From Sphingomicrobium sp. XHP0239 (GTDB lineage: Bacteria > Pseudomonadota > Alphaproteobacteria > Sphingomonadales > Sphingomonadaceae), in assembly GCF_039555325.1 (NCBI RefSeq), contig NZ_CP154608.1:372001-436000 (forward strand): 64,000 nt of DNA, written 5' to 3'. The notes beneath the pieces are model-generated. The model was not told the DNA's origin and searched no databases. It saw only the letters and a program-made list of their open reading frames with translations. This document shows positions 47,143-58,406 of the stretch, piece after piece. Made by a program: the position numbers and the translations under genes. The stretch's first letter is position 1. Every line of letters starts with the position of its first letter.

Positions 47143-47849
47143 TGAAAAACCCATTTTCCATCGCCGCCCGGACGCTCGTTCCGTTGATGCTGATCGGGGG
47201 CCTCGCCGCCTGTTCGGACAGCGACGACAATGAAGATGTCGTCGTCGTGCCGCCGCAGCCCGATCCCGGACCCGGTCCTCAACCCACCGGTTTCGACGTG
47301 ACCCCCTGCCTCGAGCAAGAAATTCCCGGCACGGGCCTCACCGTGGCCGAGGCGGTCGTTCCGGACACGCTGACGATCAACTTCTCGGCGCCTTCGGGCT
47401 TCCCGAACGGTCGTGCGCTGCCGGATCCCGTGATCGACGTCACTCTGGCCGTCATCTTCCTCGATTTGATGACGCATGATCCGACGGCCTTCTTCGAGCT
47501 GCCGCTCAACCCGCCGGCGAACGACGTTTCGTTCCGAGGCAGCTTCCCGTTCCTTGCGAATGCACAGGGAATGCCTCCGCGGGCCGATACCAGTGGTTCG
47601 GGCTTTTCGTTCAACACGCAGGCCGACAGTGCCTACGACCGTGTCGATCGCATGGGGATGCCCGCGGTTTCGACGGCGCTGATTCCGACGGATACGAAGG
47701 TCCCGTATAACGACGCCAATCCGGCGATCGATGCGACGGGCGAGTTCGTACCGGAGATCGCGATGGTCCTGACCGATCTGACGAACGCGTTGGCGGACGA
47801 CCTTACCTCGCTGGGCTTCCAGCCCTGCGCGGTCCCTGCCGGCTCCTAA
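47142..47849 (+). CDS. DUF4331-like lipoprotein
   Basis: 235 aa. A lipoprotein signal (LVPLMLIGGLAACSDSDD) with Cys about residue 24, an acidic/proline linker (VVVPPQPDPGPGPQP), then a region with FDVTPCLEQEIPG, VVPDTLTINFSAPSGFPNGRALPDPVIDVTLAVIFLD and MGMPAVSTALIPTDTK, patterns reminiscent of the C-terminal half of DUF4331 proteins. Coupled to the preceding gene by a 1-nt overlap. Function unknown. Confidence 0.72.
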   Translation: MKNPFSIAARTLVPLMLIGGLAACSDSDDNEDVVVVPPQPDPGPGPQPTGFDVTPCLEQEIPGTGLTVAEAVVPDTLTINFSAPSGFPNGRALPDPVIDVTLAVIFLDLMTHDPTAFFELPLNPPANDVSFRGSFPFLANAQGMPPRADTSGSGFSFNTQADSAYDRVDRMGMPAVSTALIPTDTKVPYNDANPAIDATGEFVPEIAMVLTDLTNALADDLTSLGFQPCAVPAGS

Positions 47850-47864
47850 CGGCCAATCGGCTTA

Positions 47865-47893
47865 GGGGAGGGCGGGAGTGTTCCGTCCTCCCC
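47865..47893 (+). terminator. Hairpin between the DUF4331-like and TPR genes
   Basis: A 10-bp stem (47865-47874 with 47884-47893, one G-T pair) followed by ATTCTCTTTCT. It may partly terminate or attenuate transcription into the TPR gene 35 bases downstream. Confidence 0.5.
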
Positions 47894-47927
47894 ATTCTCT
47901 TTCTGAACAATAGCTGGAGACGATCCC

Positions 47928-49256
47928 ATGGCTGCATCCATTCGCTATCTTCTGTTGGCCACCGTCGCGCTCGTCGTGCTCGGCCTTCTATTGATGGCGA
48001 CCCGACAGCCGGTCGTTCACCAACTCTCCAGTCTCGAAGCCAACGGCTATGGCGCGCGTAATTTCGACGCGGGTCTCGCCGAGCGGCAGATCGAACTCGA
48101 ACGGACCGTTGCCCACCGCGAACGCCAGGACGACAGCTGGCTCGCGCGGGAGCATGAAGCGATGGCGCGGTTCAGTCATGCCAAGCTCGACGGCAGCTTT
48201 TCCGGAATGGACCGTGCCTACCGTCAACTGACGCAGGCCATGGCGCTGGCCCCCGACATGAGCGGGCCGCAACGTTCCCGCGCCATCCTCGCGCTGGCGA
48301 TGCACCGGCTCGACGAAGCCGAAATCGCGCTCGACACCATTGAGGCGCGTCCCGTGCGACTTCGTGCGACCGAACGCGCCGAAGTCATGGCGATGCGCGG
48401 CGATATCGCTTTCTATCGCGGCGACTATGCGGACGCGAAGACGCTCTACGATTCCGCGATCTATCTCGACCCGCATCCCGGACAATATGTCCGGCTGGCG
48501 AACTGGCACCAGCGGATGGGCGATCTGGACGCATCGCTTGCAGCCTTCGACCGCGCAGCGTCGGTATCGGACCGGGTCTCGCCCGAGCTTGCCTCGACGT
48601 TGCTGCTTTATGCCGGCGGCGCTCATCTGAAGCGCGGACAGTGGGACGAGGCGCGCGACTATTTCGAACGCGCGGACGAAGCTTGGCCGGGCTACTGGCT
48701 CACCGAGGCGCACCTTGCTCAGCTCGATGCGGCAAGGGGCGATCTTGCGACGGCCGAGCGCCGCTATCGTGCGATCCTCGCCGACCATCAGGAGCCGAGC
48801 GTGATGGCCGCCTTCGCCACCGTTCTCGAGGCGCAAGGAAAAAGGGCAGAAGCGGAGCGATTGACGCGCCGGGCCGAAACGATGTTTGCCGAGCAGGCAG
48901 AGGCCTATCCTGAAGCCTTCGCAGACCACGTCCTCGACGGAGCGATCGGGGCGGGGGATATGGATGCGGCGCTGGCCGCAGCGCGCGCCAACCACGCCGC
49001 GCGGCCTTATGGCGATGCCAAGGTGGGCATGGGCCGCGCGTTGATCGCGGCGGGCCGACCCGAAGACGCGCGCAAGTGGCTACAGCAAGTCCACGACAGC
49101 GGCTGGCGTTCGACCGAGCAATATGTCGCGATGGCCGATGCGTGCGAAGCGATGAACGATCGCGACTGCGTTCGCGAAGCGCGGCGCCGCGCCGAGGACT
49201 TCGATCGGATGGCCTTTGCCGACGGCGGCGAGTTTCTCGCCTTCGGAAACCACTAG
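47928..49256 (+). CDS. TPR-repeat protein with N-terminal membrane anchor
   Basis: 442 aa. An N-terminal hydrophobic helix (YLLLATVALVVLGLLLMATRQP) anchors it or is a signal. From about residue 70, helical repeats with TPR spacing run to the end: RLDEAEIALDTIE, GDYADAKTLYDSAIYLDPHPG, GQWDEARDYFERADEAWPG, GDLATAERRYRAIL and GRPEDARKWLQQ. TPR proteins bring partners together. It follows the DUF4331 pair and may assist them in the envelope. ATG 47928 behind CTGGAGA. Confidence 0.83.
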   Translation: MAASIRYLLLATVALVVLGLLLMATRQPVVHQLSSLEANGYGARNFDAGLAERQIELERTVAHRERQDDSWLAREHEAMARFSHAKLDGSFSGMDRAYRQLTQAMALAPDMSGPQRSRAILALAMHRLDEAEIALDTIEARPVRLRATERAEVMAMRGDIAFYRGDYADAKTLYDSAIYLDPHPGQYVRLANWHQRMGDLDASLAAFDRAASVSDRVSPELASTLLLYAGGAHLKRGQWDEARDYFERADEAWPGYWLTEAHLAQLDAARGDLATAERRYRAILADHQEPSVMAAFATVLEAQGKRAEAERLTRRAETMFAEQAEAYPEAFADHVLDGAIGAGDMDAALAAARANHAARPYGDAKVGMGRALIAAGRPEDARKWLQQVHDSGWRSTEQYVAMADACEAMNDRDCVREARRRAEDFDRMAFADGGEFLAFGNH

Positions 49257-49260
49257 GACG

Positions 49261-50763
49261 CTACAGGCACGCCTCGAGGAACGGCTGGTCGAACCCGAAC
49301 TGCTTGGCCTTGTCGAGCGTGTAGGGGCGAAGGCCCATGCTCGCATATTCGCCGATGATTTTCCCGTCGGGCGTCTCATCATGATATTCGAACTTGAACA
49401 GTTCCTGCGTGACGATCACGTCGCCTTCCATCCCGATGACCTCGGTGATGTTGGTCGTCCGACGCGAGCCGTCGCGTAGGCGCTTCACCTGCACGATGAG
49501 ATCGACCGAATCGGCGATCTGTCGTGAAATGGCGTCCTTGGGGATCTTGATGTCGCCCATCATCACCATGTTTTCCATACGCGCGAGACATTCGCGGGGC
49601 GAGTTGGAGTGGAGCGTGGCCATCGAGCCATCGTGACCCGTGTTCATTGCGGCCAGCAGGTCGAAACATTCCTGCCCGCGGATTTCGCCCAGGATGATGC
49701 GGTCGGGGCGCATACGCAGCGCGTTGATGACGAGGTCGCGAATGTGGATCGCGCCTTGCCCTTCGAGGTTCGCCGGTCGCGTTTCCAGCGGCAACCAGTG
49801 CGGCTGCTGAAGCCGAAGCTCGGCCGCATCCTCGATGGTGATCACGCGTTCGCCCGGGTCGATCATCTTCGACAGCGCGTTGAGCATCGTCGTCTTGCCC
49901 GAACCCGTACCGCCCGAGATGACGATGTTCATACGGCACGCGCCCGCAATCTTCAGCACGGTGGCCATCTTTTCGGACATCGATCCAAAGCCGCGCATCA
50001 TGTCAATCGTGATCGGCTTGTCGGAGAACTTACGAATCGAGATCGCCGTGCCCTTGAGCGACAGCGGCGGGATGATCACGTTAACGCGGCTTCCGTCCTT
50101 CAGGCGGGCGTCGGCAAGCGGCGTGGTCTGGTCGACACGGCGGCCGACCTGGTTCACGATCCGCTGCGCGATCTGGAAGAGATGCTCCTCGTCGCGGAAC
50201 TGGATCTTCGACAGGGTCAGCTTGCCCTTGCGCTCGACGAACGTCTGGTCTGGGCCGTTGACCATGATGTCCGAAATCGCGGGGTCGGACAGCAATTCCT
50301 CGAGCGGACCCAATCCCAGCAATTCGTCGACCAGCACCTTCTCGAGCGCGAATTGCTCGCGCCGGTTGAGCGTGATCTTCAATTCCCCGAGCACTTCGGA
50401 GATGATCGGGCGGAATTCCTCGGCCAATTCGTCCTTGCCGAGCGTTGCGGCAGCCTCGGGATCGACACGTTCGAGCAGGCGGGGGAGAACCTGGTCCTTG
50501 ATCTTGTTGACCGATGCCTCGAAGCCCTCGGCCGTGTCCTTTTCCTGCTCCTCGGAGTTCATCCGCTTGTTGAGCTTGTCCATCGCCGACAGGCTTGCGG
50601 CCTGATCGGAGCCGGAAGAGATCGTCTCGATCTCGGGCGGGGCGTCGTCGTTCTGCTCTTCGGATGATTTCGAGCCGCTGGACGGGCCACCCTTCATCGG
50701 GCGCGCCACCCCGAAGCTCGGGCGCGGGCCCGATGAATTACCGCGTTTGCCGAAGGCGTTCAT
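49261..50763 (-). CDS. CpaF/TadA-family secretion ATPase
   Basis: 500 aa. The central motor shows VISGGTGSGKTTMLNALS (Walker A, near residue 280), the Asp box ITIEDAAEL, the Walker B region ILGEIRGQECFD and the His box MATLHSN. An N-terminal linker (about 1-60, Ser/Gly-rich) and the N-domain (RLLERVDPEA to about 150) precede it. TadA ATPases power type IV/Tad pili (Flp pili). No other tad genes are in this window, so it is here separate from its partners. Stop is 5 bases from the TPR stop, convergent. Confidence 0.9.
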   Translation of the reverse strand: MNAFGKRGNSSGPRPSFGVARPMKGGPSSGSKSSEEQNDDAPPEIETISSGSDQAASLSAMDKLNKRMNSEEQEKDTAEGFEASVNKIKDQVLPRLLERVDPEAAATLGKDELAEEFRPIISEVLGELKITLNRREQFALEKVLVDELLGLGPLEELLSDPAISDIMVNGPDQTFVERKGKLTLSKIQFRDEEHLFQIAQRIVNQVGRRVDQTTPLADARLKDGSRVNVIIPPLSLKGTAISIRKFSDKPITIDMMRGFGSMSEKMATVLKIAGACRMNIVISGGTGSGKTTMLNALSKMIDPGERVITIEDAAELRLQQPHWLPLETRPANLEGQGAIHIRDLVINALRMRPDRIILGEIRGQECFDLLAAMNTGHDGSMATLHSNSPRECLARMENMVMMGDIKIPKDAISRQIADSVDLIVQVKRLRDGSRRTTNITEVIGMEGDVIVTQELFKFEYHDETPDGKIIGEYASMGLRPYTLDKAKQFGFDQPFLEACL

Positions 50764-50844
50764 ACCCCATTCCCCGTAATCTGGCTCGCTTGTCGGGAAT
50801 GGTGAATGGCACGCAAACTTTTAGAAAAGGCTAATACGATAATG

Positions 50845-50880
50845 AAAAGGCCTCCCGCTGCCGTGAGGGCAGGGGAAGCC
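50845..50880 (-). terminator. Intrinsic terminator of the F1 ATP synthase operon
   Basis: On the - strand, an imperfect 14-bp inverted repeat (50867-50880 with 50849-50862, 4-nt loop) is followed by four T (50848-50845) and TTCATTAT. It lies 27 bases downstream of the atpC stop. Confidence 0.72.
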
Positions 50881-50906
50881 GTTCGTTCGCTCCGCGCGAC
50901 GCAGCG

Positions 50907-51164
50907 TCAGGCTTCGACGGACTCCGCGAGAACGGTGAGACCATTGTTGCCGACTTCGGCAAACCCGCCGGACACGGTGACCCGTTCGGGTGCGGCGCCG
51001 GCGGTGGTATAGATGTCGAGCGCGCCGTCCTTGAGCGTCGTCATGAAAGGCGCGTGGCCTTCCATCACGCCGAAATCACCCTCGACGCCCGGAACGACGA
51101 CCATATGGACATCGTCGGAACGGACGAGCTTTTCGGGGGTCACGAGTTCGAATTTGAGCGCCAT
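50907..51164 (-). CDS. atpC: ATP synthase F1 epsilon subunit, short form
   Basis: 85 aa. [43 protein letters not shown] is the N-terminal beta-sandwich. The C-terminal helical domain of longer epsilon subunits is missing; short forms are usual in this group. It links the F1 head to the c-ring and sits last in the operon, separated from atpD by a membrane-protein gene. Confidence 0.93.
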   Translation of the reverse strand: MALKFELVTPEKLVRSDDVHMVVVPGVEGDFGVMEGHAPFMTTLKDGALDIYTTAGAAPERVTVSGGFAEVGNNGLTVLAESVEA

Positions 51165-51174
51165 GGATGGGTCC

Positions 51175-51624
51175 TTATTGCTTGGCGGTGTCTCTAGCGA
51201 AATTGTCGTTTCTGTCCAGCCACAAGAACAGGGCGAGCGCGCCGCCGATCCCGTAGCCGATGAAACTGAGTGCGTCTGCCAGCGTCGGTCGCATGATCGC
51301 GCCCTGGCTGCCGAACAGCGGCATGATCGCGATCATTCCGGCGGTGATGACGAAAGGCCAGAACAGCCTCGCCGTCTTTCCCCGCGCCATCTGCACGAGG
51401 CAGAAGAAGTTCGCCGCGACGAACGGGAAGGCAAAACCGTACAGCCACAGCGGGCGAGGCGGTTGCCCGAGCGCGTCCTGCGCTACCGTCGCAAACCCCG
51501 CGTTCAAGGCCTGCCACCACGACACGCGCGCTTGATGGATGTCGAAGCCCGAAATGACGAGGAAGACGACAATGCCTGCTAGGGCGAGGCGCCGGCGCAG
51601 TGTATCGACCTGCCCCGGCGCCAT
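51175..51624 (-). CDS. Membrane protein of unknown function within the ATP synthase operon
   Basis: 149 aa with about four hydrophobic helices (near residues 13-30, 62-80, 86-105 and 120-138). It starts [17 protein letters not shown] and ends [18 protein letters not shown] 51624 is 5 bases after the atpD stop; the stop is 10 bases before the atpC start, so the gene is transcribed with the operon. It has no resemblance to an ATP synthase subunit that I can name. The AtpI/Z-type assembly factors differ. Function unassigned. Confidence 0.7.
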   Translation of the reverse strand: MAPGQVDTLRRRLALAGIVVFLVISGFDIHQARVSWWQALNAGFATVAQDALGQPPRPLWLYGFAFPFVAANFFCLVQMARGKTARLFWPFVITAGMIAIMPLFGSQGAIMRPTLADALSFIGYGIGGALALFLWLDRNDNFARDTAKQ

Positions 51625-51629
51625 CGTGC

Positions 51630-53117
<1,488 letters not shown>

Positions 53118-53996
53118 TTAGAGCGCTTCGGCGCCCGAGATGATTTCGACGAGTTCGGTGGTGATCGCGGCCTGGCGCTGGCGGTTGTACTTGATCGACA
53201 GCTTGTTGATCATGTCGCCGGCGTTGCGCGTGGCATTGTCCATCGCGGTCATCTGGCTGCCGTAGAAACCGGCGTTGTTTTCCAGCATCGCGCGATAGAT
53301 CTGGATGGCGACGTTCTTTGGCAGCAGGTCGGCGAGAATGGCTTCCTCGTCCGGTTCGTATTCGACGGCGGCGTCCGCGCCCTCGCTCGCTTCGCCCGCG
53401 TCCGGCTTGACCGGGATCAGCTGATCGACGCGCGGCGTCTGCGTGAGCGTGCTTTCGAATTCGGCATAGGCGAGGTGGGCGACGTCGAACTGCCCCGACT
53501 GGAAGCGGTCGACGATTTCGTCGGCAATCGCCTGCGCCTGAGCATACTCGGGGTTCTTCGCCTGCGACGTGTCATATTCGCCCGAGATGGTGTCGGGGAA
53601 AACGCGGCGCAGCAGCGGCTTGGACTTGCGGCCGACGACGTAGAACTGGACCTCCTTGCCCGACGCGATCAGCTTCTCGGCCTTCACGCGGGCAGCCTTG
53701 GCGATGTTCGTGTTGAACGCGCCCGCCAGCCCACGATCGCCCGACGCCACGATGATCAGATGCTTTTCGTCCGCTCCCGAGCCCGCGATGAGCTTCGGGC
53801 TCTGGGGCCCGACGGTGATGCGGCTCGCGAGGCTGGAGACGACGTCCGACAGACGCTGGGCGTAGGGCCGCCCGGCCTCGGCACGCTCGGTCGCCTTGCG
53901 CAGCTTCGCAGCCGCGACCATCTTCATCGCCTTGGTGATCTTCTGGGTCGACTTGACCGAGTTGATCCGGCCCTTGAGTGCCTTGAGGCTGGCCAT
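53118..53996 (-). CDS. atpG: ATP synthase F1 gamma subunit
   Basis: 292 aa. ASLKALKGRINSVKSTQKITKAMKMVAAAKLRKA is the N-terminal helix and AITTELVEIISGAEAL the C-terminal one, which together form the rotating shaft. An acidic insert (EASEGADAAVEYEPDEEAIL) occurs after residue 190. Between atpA and atpD, the usual order. Confidence 0.97.
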   Translation of the reverse strand: MASLKALKGRINSVKSTQKITKAMKMVAAAKLRKATERAEAGRPYAQRLSDVVSSLASRITVGPQSPKLIAGSGADEKHLIIVASGDRGLAGAFNTNIAKAARVKAEKLIASGKEVQFYVVGRKSKPLLRRVFPDTISGEYDTSQAKNPEYAQAQAIADEIVDRFQSGQFDVAHLAYAEFESTLTQTPRVDQLIPVKPDAGEASEGADAAVEYEPDEEAILADLLPKNVAIQIYRAMLENNAGFYGSQMTAMDNATRNAGDMINKLSIKYNRQRQAAITTELVEIISGAEAL

Positions 53997-54005
53997 GATT
54001 GCTCC

Positions 54006-55535
<1,530 letters not shown>

Positions 55536-55561
55536 GTTCAGCCTTTCCTTGGCGGCGCGCT

Positions 55562-56128
55562 CTAGAGCGCCGTTCCGCCCGCCATCCGGTTGGCGAGCTG
55601 GTTGAGTTTGGTCTGGACGCTGGCATCGATGAGCTGCGAGCCCATCTGGATGCGCACCCCGCCCAGAAGATCGGGGTCGATGTTGGTGTCGATGTGGACG
55701 GTGCGGCCCGCACGTTGCGTGAGCTTCTCCGACAGGGTCTTCAGCTGCGCGTCGGTCAGCGGACGCGCGCTGGTGACGGTGGCGCGGGCTTCGCCGCGGT
55801 GCGCCGCGACAAGGGCGTCGAACACGCGGATCGCGTCGGGAAGCGCTGCGAGGCGGCCTTTCTCGGCCATGACGCCGAGGAAGTTCGCCGTCATCTTGTC
55901 GAGCTTCATCTCCACCGACAGCGCGCGCATCACTCGTAGCGAGTCATCGCGCGAGATTGCCGGGGAGGTGAGAAGGGCACCGAGTTCGGGCGACTGCTTC
56001 AACGCATCGCTCACCTTGTCGAGGCTCCCCTTGACCGTGTCGATCGCGCTTTTCTCGCGCGCAAGGTCGAACAGGGCGCTTGCATAACGTCCCGCCAAGC
56101 TGGCCTTCATCCCGCCGCTGATATCCAC
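55562..56128 (-). CDS. atpH: ATP synthase F1 delta subunit
   Basis: 188 aa. [23 protein letters not shown] and [17 protein letters not shown] are delta/OSCP motifs, and [46 protein letters not shown] is the conserved C-terminal end. I chose GTG 56128 (VDISGG), which matches the family N-terminus; a longer in-frame start further upstream would be unlike it, and ATG 56110 is a shorter option. First gene of the operon. Confidence 0.95.
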   Translation of the reverse strand: MDISGGMKASLAGRYASALFDLAREKSAIDTVKGSLDKVSDALKQSPELGALLTSPAISRDDSLRVMRALSVEMKLDKMTANFLGVMAEKGRLAALPDAIRVFDALVAAHRGEARATVTSARPLTDAQLKTLSEKLTQRAGRTVHIDTNIDPDLLGGVRIQMGSQLIDASVQTKLNQLANRMAGGTAL

Positions 56129-56314
56129 CTGGATGCTGCTCCGGTCTCGAATAGTGTCATTGCATGCCAAAAGGAGAGCTTCGACGCGCTTTTTCCGAAA
56201 CCGGAAAATCGAGCTCCCCGCATGGGTTGGCGCGCCCCTAGCAAGGGGTGGGCGGGAGTGCAAGGCGTGCGAAACGCTTTTGCGCGCAGTCGGGCGCGCG
56301 ACGCCGCGAACCGC

Positions 56315-56782
56315 TCAGATTGCGCGCGTGTAGAACAAGGTGAAATCGCTCGCTCGATAGCCGCCGAAGGGGCCGCATCGCTCGATTCCGGCGGCGCGAT
56401 ACAGGCGGTTGGCAGGCTCGAAGAGAGCGCCCGTCCCAGTCTCGAGCGACAGTCGGGTCATGCCGTTCGTGCGGGCTTCTGCAACGATCGCGTCCAGCAT
56501 CGCACGTCCGGCGCCCGTTCCCCGTGCACCGTCCGCGACCCGCATCGACTTGATTTCGCCGAGCGTCGCGTCGAGCGTCCGCAGCGCCCCGACGCCGAGC
56601 AATTCGCCATCGTCGCCGCGAAGGCTGAGAAACAGGATGTCGTCTCGGACCAGCGCGTCGGCGGTCATGACGTGGCAGGCGCTCGGCGGCGATCCGGCGC
56701 GCATTTCTGTGAAGTGCTGTGCCAGCAGTTCGCGCACGTCGTCGTGCTGCAGTTCGCCGTGATGGATGCTTCGTTCGCCCAT
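56315..56782 (-). CDS. GNAT family N-acetyltransferase
   Basis: 155 aa. IKSMRVADGARGTGAGRAMLDAIVAEAR is the acetyl-CoA-binding motif A, and the motif B region LSLETGTGALFEPANRLYRAAGIERCGPFGGYR is typical. It resembles PhnO/YsnE-type acetyltransferases; substrate unknown. Start ATG 56782. Divergent from the DUF1203 gene. Confidence 0.87.
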   Translation of the reverse strand: MGERSIHHGELQHDDVRELLAQHFTEMRAGSPPSACHVMTADALVRDDILFLSLRGDDGELLGVGALRTLDATLGEIKSMRVADGARGTGAGRAMLDAIVAEARTNGMTRLSLETGTGALFEPANRLYRAAGIERCGPFGGYRASDFTLFYTRAI

Positions 56783-56893
56783 TGCGATGGAGTGCGAAAC
56801 GCCTAGCCGCTCGGCAAGGTGAATCTTTGACCGCAAGGATCGGGACGCGAGCGCGCTCCGACGGCGCTAGTCCGAAAGCGAAAGGAACCCGAT

Positions 56894-57361
56894 ATGACCT
56901 ATCGCATCTGTGGCCTCGAGCCGTCCCTTATCGACCGATTTCGCGATCTCGACGATGAAGCGCTTGATCAGGTCGGCGCACGGCGTGTGATTGCCGATGC
57001 CGATCGCGGCTTTCCTTGCCGTGCCAGCCTTCGCGACGCTGACAGGGGAGAGGCGCTCATCCTTTTTCACCACGTCAGCCACGACGTCGCGACTCCCTAT
57101 CGCTCGGCCTATGCGATTTACATTCGCGAGGCCGCCGATCGGATGGCTTGTGGCGAAGGCGAGATACCACCAGTGTTCGAGGGCCGCCCACTGGCCCTGC
57201 GTCAGTTTTCGGCCAATGGCATGCTTCGGGCCGCGTCACTTGCAGAGCCGGGTGAGGCGGATGAAAAGCTGCGCGAGGCGTTCGCCGATCCGTCAATCGA
57301 GTATGTCGACGTCCACAATGCGGCGCATGGCTGTTTCGCGGCGCGCGCGGAGCGGGCATGA
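56894..57361 (+). CDS. DUF1203 family protein
   Basis: 155 aa. ADADRGFPCRASLRDADRGEALILFHHVSHDVATPYRSAYAIYIRE, and the final VDVHNAAHGCFAARAER, are DUF1203 signatures with conserved Cys and His residues. Function unknown. ATG 56894. The gene precedes the Ada gene by 7 bases and may be in the same operon. Confidence 0.87.
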   Translation: MTYRICGLEPSLIDRFRDLDDEALDQVGARRVIADADRGFPCRASLRDADRGEALILFHHVSHDVATPYRSAYAIYIREAADRMACGEGEIPPVFEGRPLALRQFSANGMLRAASLAEPGEADEKLREAFADPSIEYVDVHNAAHGCFAARAERA

Positions 57362-57368
57362 TCGCATA

Positions 57369-58406
57369 ATGGACTCGATCCGCCTTACCGATGACGAGCG
57401 ATGGGCACGGGTGAAAGCACGCGACCGACGCGCCGACGGGCAGTTCGTGACCGGCGTGCTGACGACCGGCATCTACTGCCGCCCTTCGTGTGCCGCGCGC
57501 CATCCCAAGCGCGAGAACGTCCGCTTCTTCGCGGACGGCGCAGCGGCGCGCGGCGTGGGCCTGCGCGCGTGCAAGCGCTGCTCGCCCGATCATATCGCTC
57601 CCGACGAGGCAGCGGTCGCTGCTGCAGTCGCGCGGCTCGACCAAGGGCCCGCGACCCTCGAGGATCTCGCCGCGCTCAGCGGCTATTCGCCGACCCATTT
57701 TCAGCGTGTCTTCAAGCGCGCGATGGGCGTCTCTCCCGCGCAGTATGCGCGGGCCCGCCGCGCCGAGCGGGCCGGCGAGGCGCTAGCCCGAAGCGGCAAG
57801 GTCGTCGAGGCGATCTACGCGGCGGGATACGCAACCTCCAGCCGCTTTTACGCCGACGCCGACCGGCTGGGCATGGCACCTTCCGCGTGGAAGCGTGGAG
57901 GTAAGGGCGTGACGATCCGCTATGCCCGGGTCGAAAGCGCCTTGGGACCGATGCTGGTGGCGGCCACCGACAAGGGCATCTGCCGATTGAGCTTCGACGA
58001 AGACGAAGCTGCGCTAAGGACGCGCTTTCCCCATGCCGAGATCGTCCTCGACGGCGGCACTATAGCCGCATGGGTGGAGGGGGCCGTTCGGGCCGTCGAG
58101 GCGCCCTTGGCCATGCCCGACCTGCCGCTCGACGTCGTTGGCACGGCTTTTCAGGAAGCGGTTTGGCAGGAACTCCAAAAAATCCCGCCCGGCGAGACGC
58201 GAAGCTACGCCGAAGTCGCCGCGGCCGTCGGCAAACCCGGAGCGGTCCGTGCGGCGGGAAGCGCGAACGGCGCCAATAATGTCGCGGTTCTTATTCCCTG
58301 TCACCGCGTCGTACGGTCCGACGGCAGCCTCGGCGGCTATGCCTACGGTCTGGAGCGCAAGCGCAAGTTGCTTGAGGCGGAAGGCGCAGCGCCGAGCCTG
58401 CTCTAA
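57369..58406 (+). CDS. ada: Ada-type bifunctional DNA repair methyltransferase/regulator
   Basis: 345 aa. The N-terminal methylphosphotriester domain has the Zn/acceptor cysteines in YCRPSCAARHPKRENVRFF and CKRC (about residues 38-75); the AraC-type HTH follows (LAALSGYSPTHFQRVFKRAMGVSPAQY), and the C-terminal O6-alkylguanine methyltransferase carries the active-site PCHRVVRSDGSLGGYAYGLERKRKLL. This is a fused repair and response protein for alkylation damage. Start ATG 57369. Its stop overlaps that of the convergent photolyase gene. Confidence 0.95.
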   Translation: MDSIRLTDDERWARVKARDRRADGQFVTGVLTTGIYCRPSCAARHPKRENVRFFADGAAARGVGLRACKRCSPDHIAPDEAAVAAAVARLDQGPATLEDLAALSGYSPTHFQRVFKRAMGVSPAQYARARRAERAGEALARSGKVVEAIYAAGYATSSRFYADADRLGMAPSAWKRGGKGVTIRYARVESALGPMLVAATDKGICRLSFDEDEAALRTRFPHAEIVLDGGTIAAWVEGAVRAVEAPLAMPDLPLDVVGTAFQEAVWQELQKIPPGETRSYAEVAAAVGKPGAVRAAGSANGANNVAVLIPCHRVVRSDGSLGGYAYGLERKRKLLEAEGAAPSLL

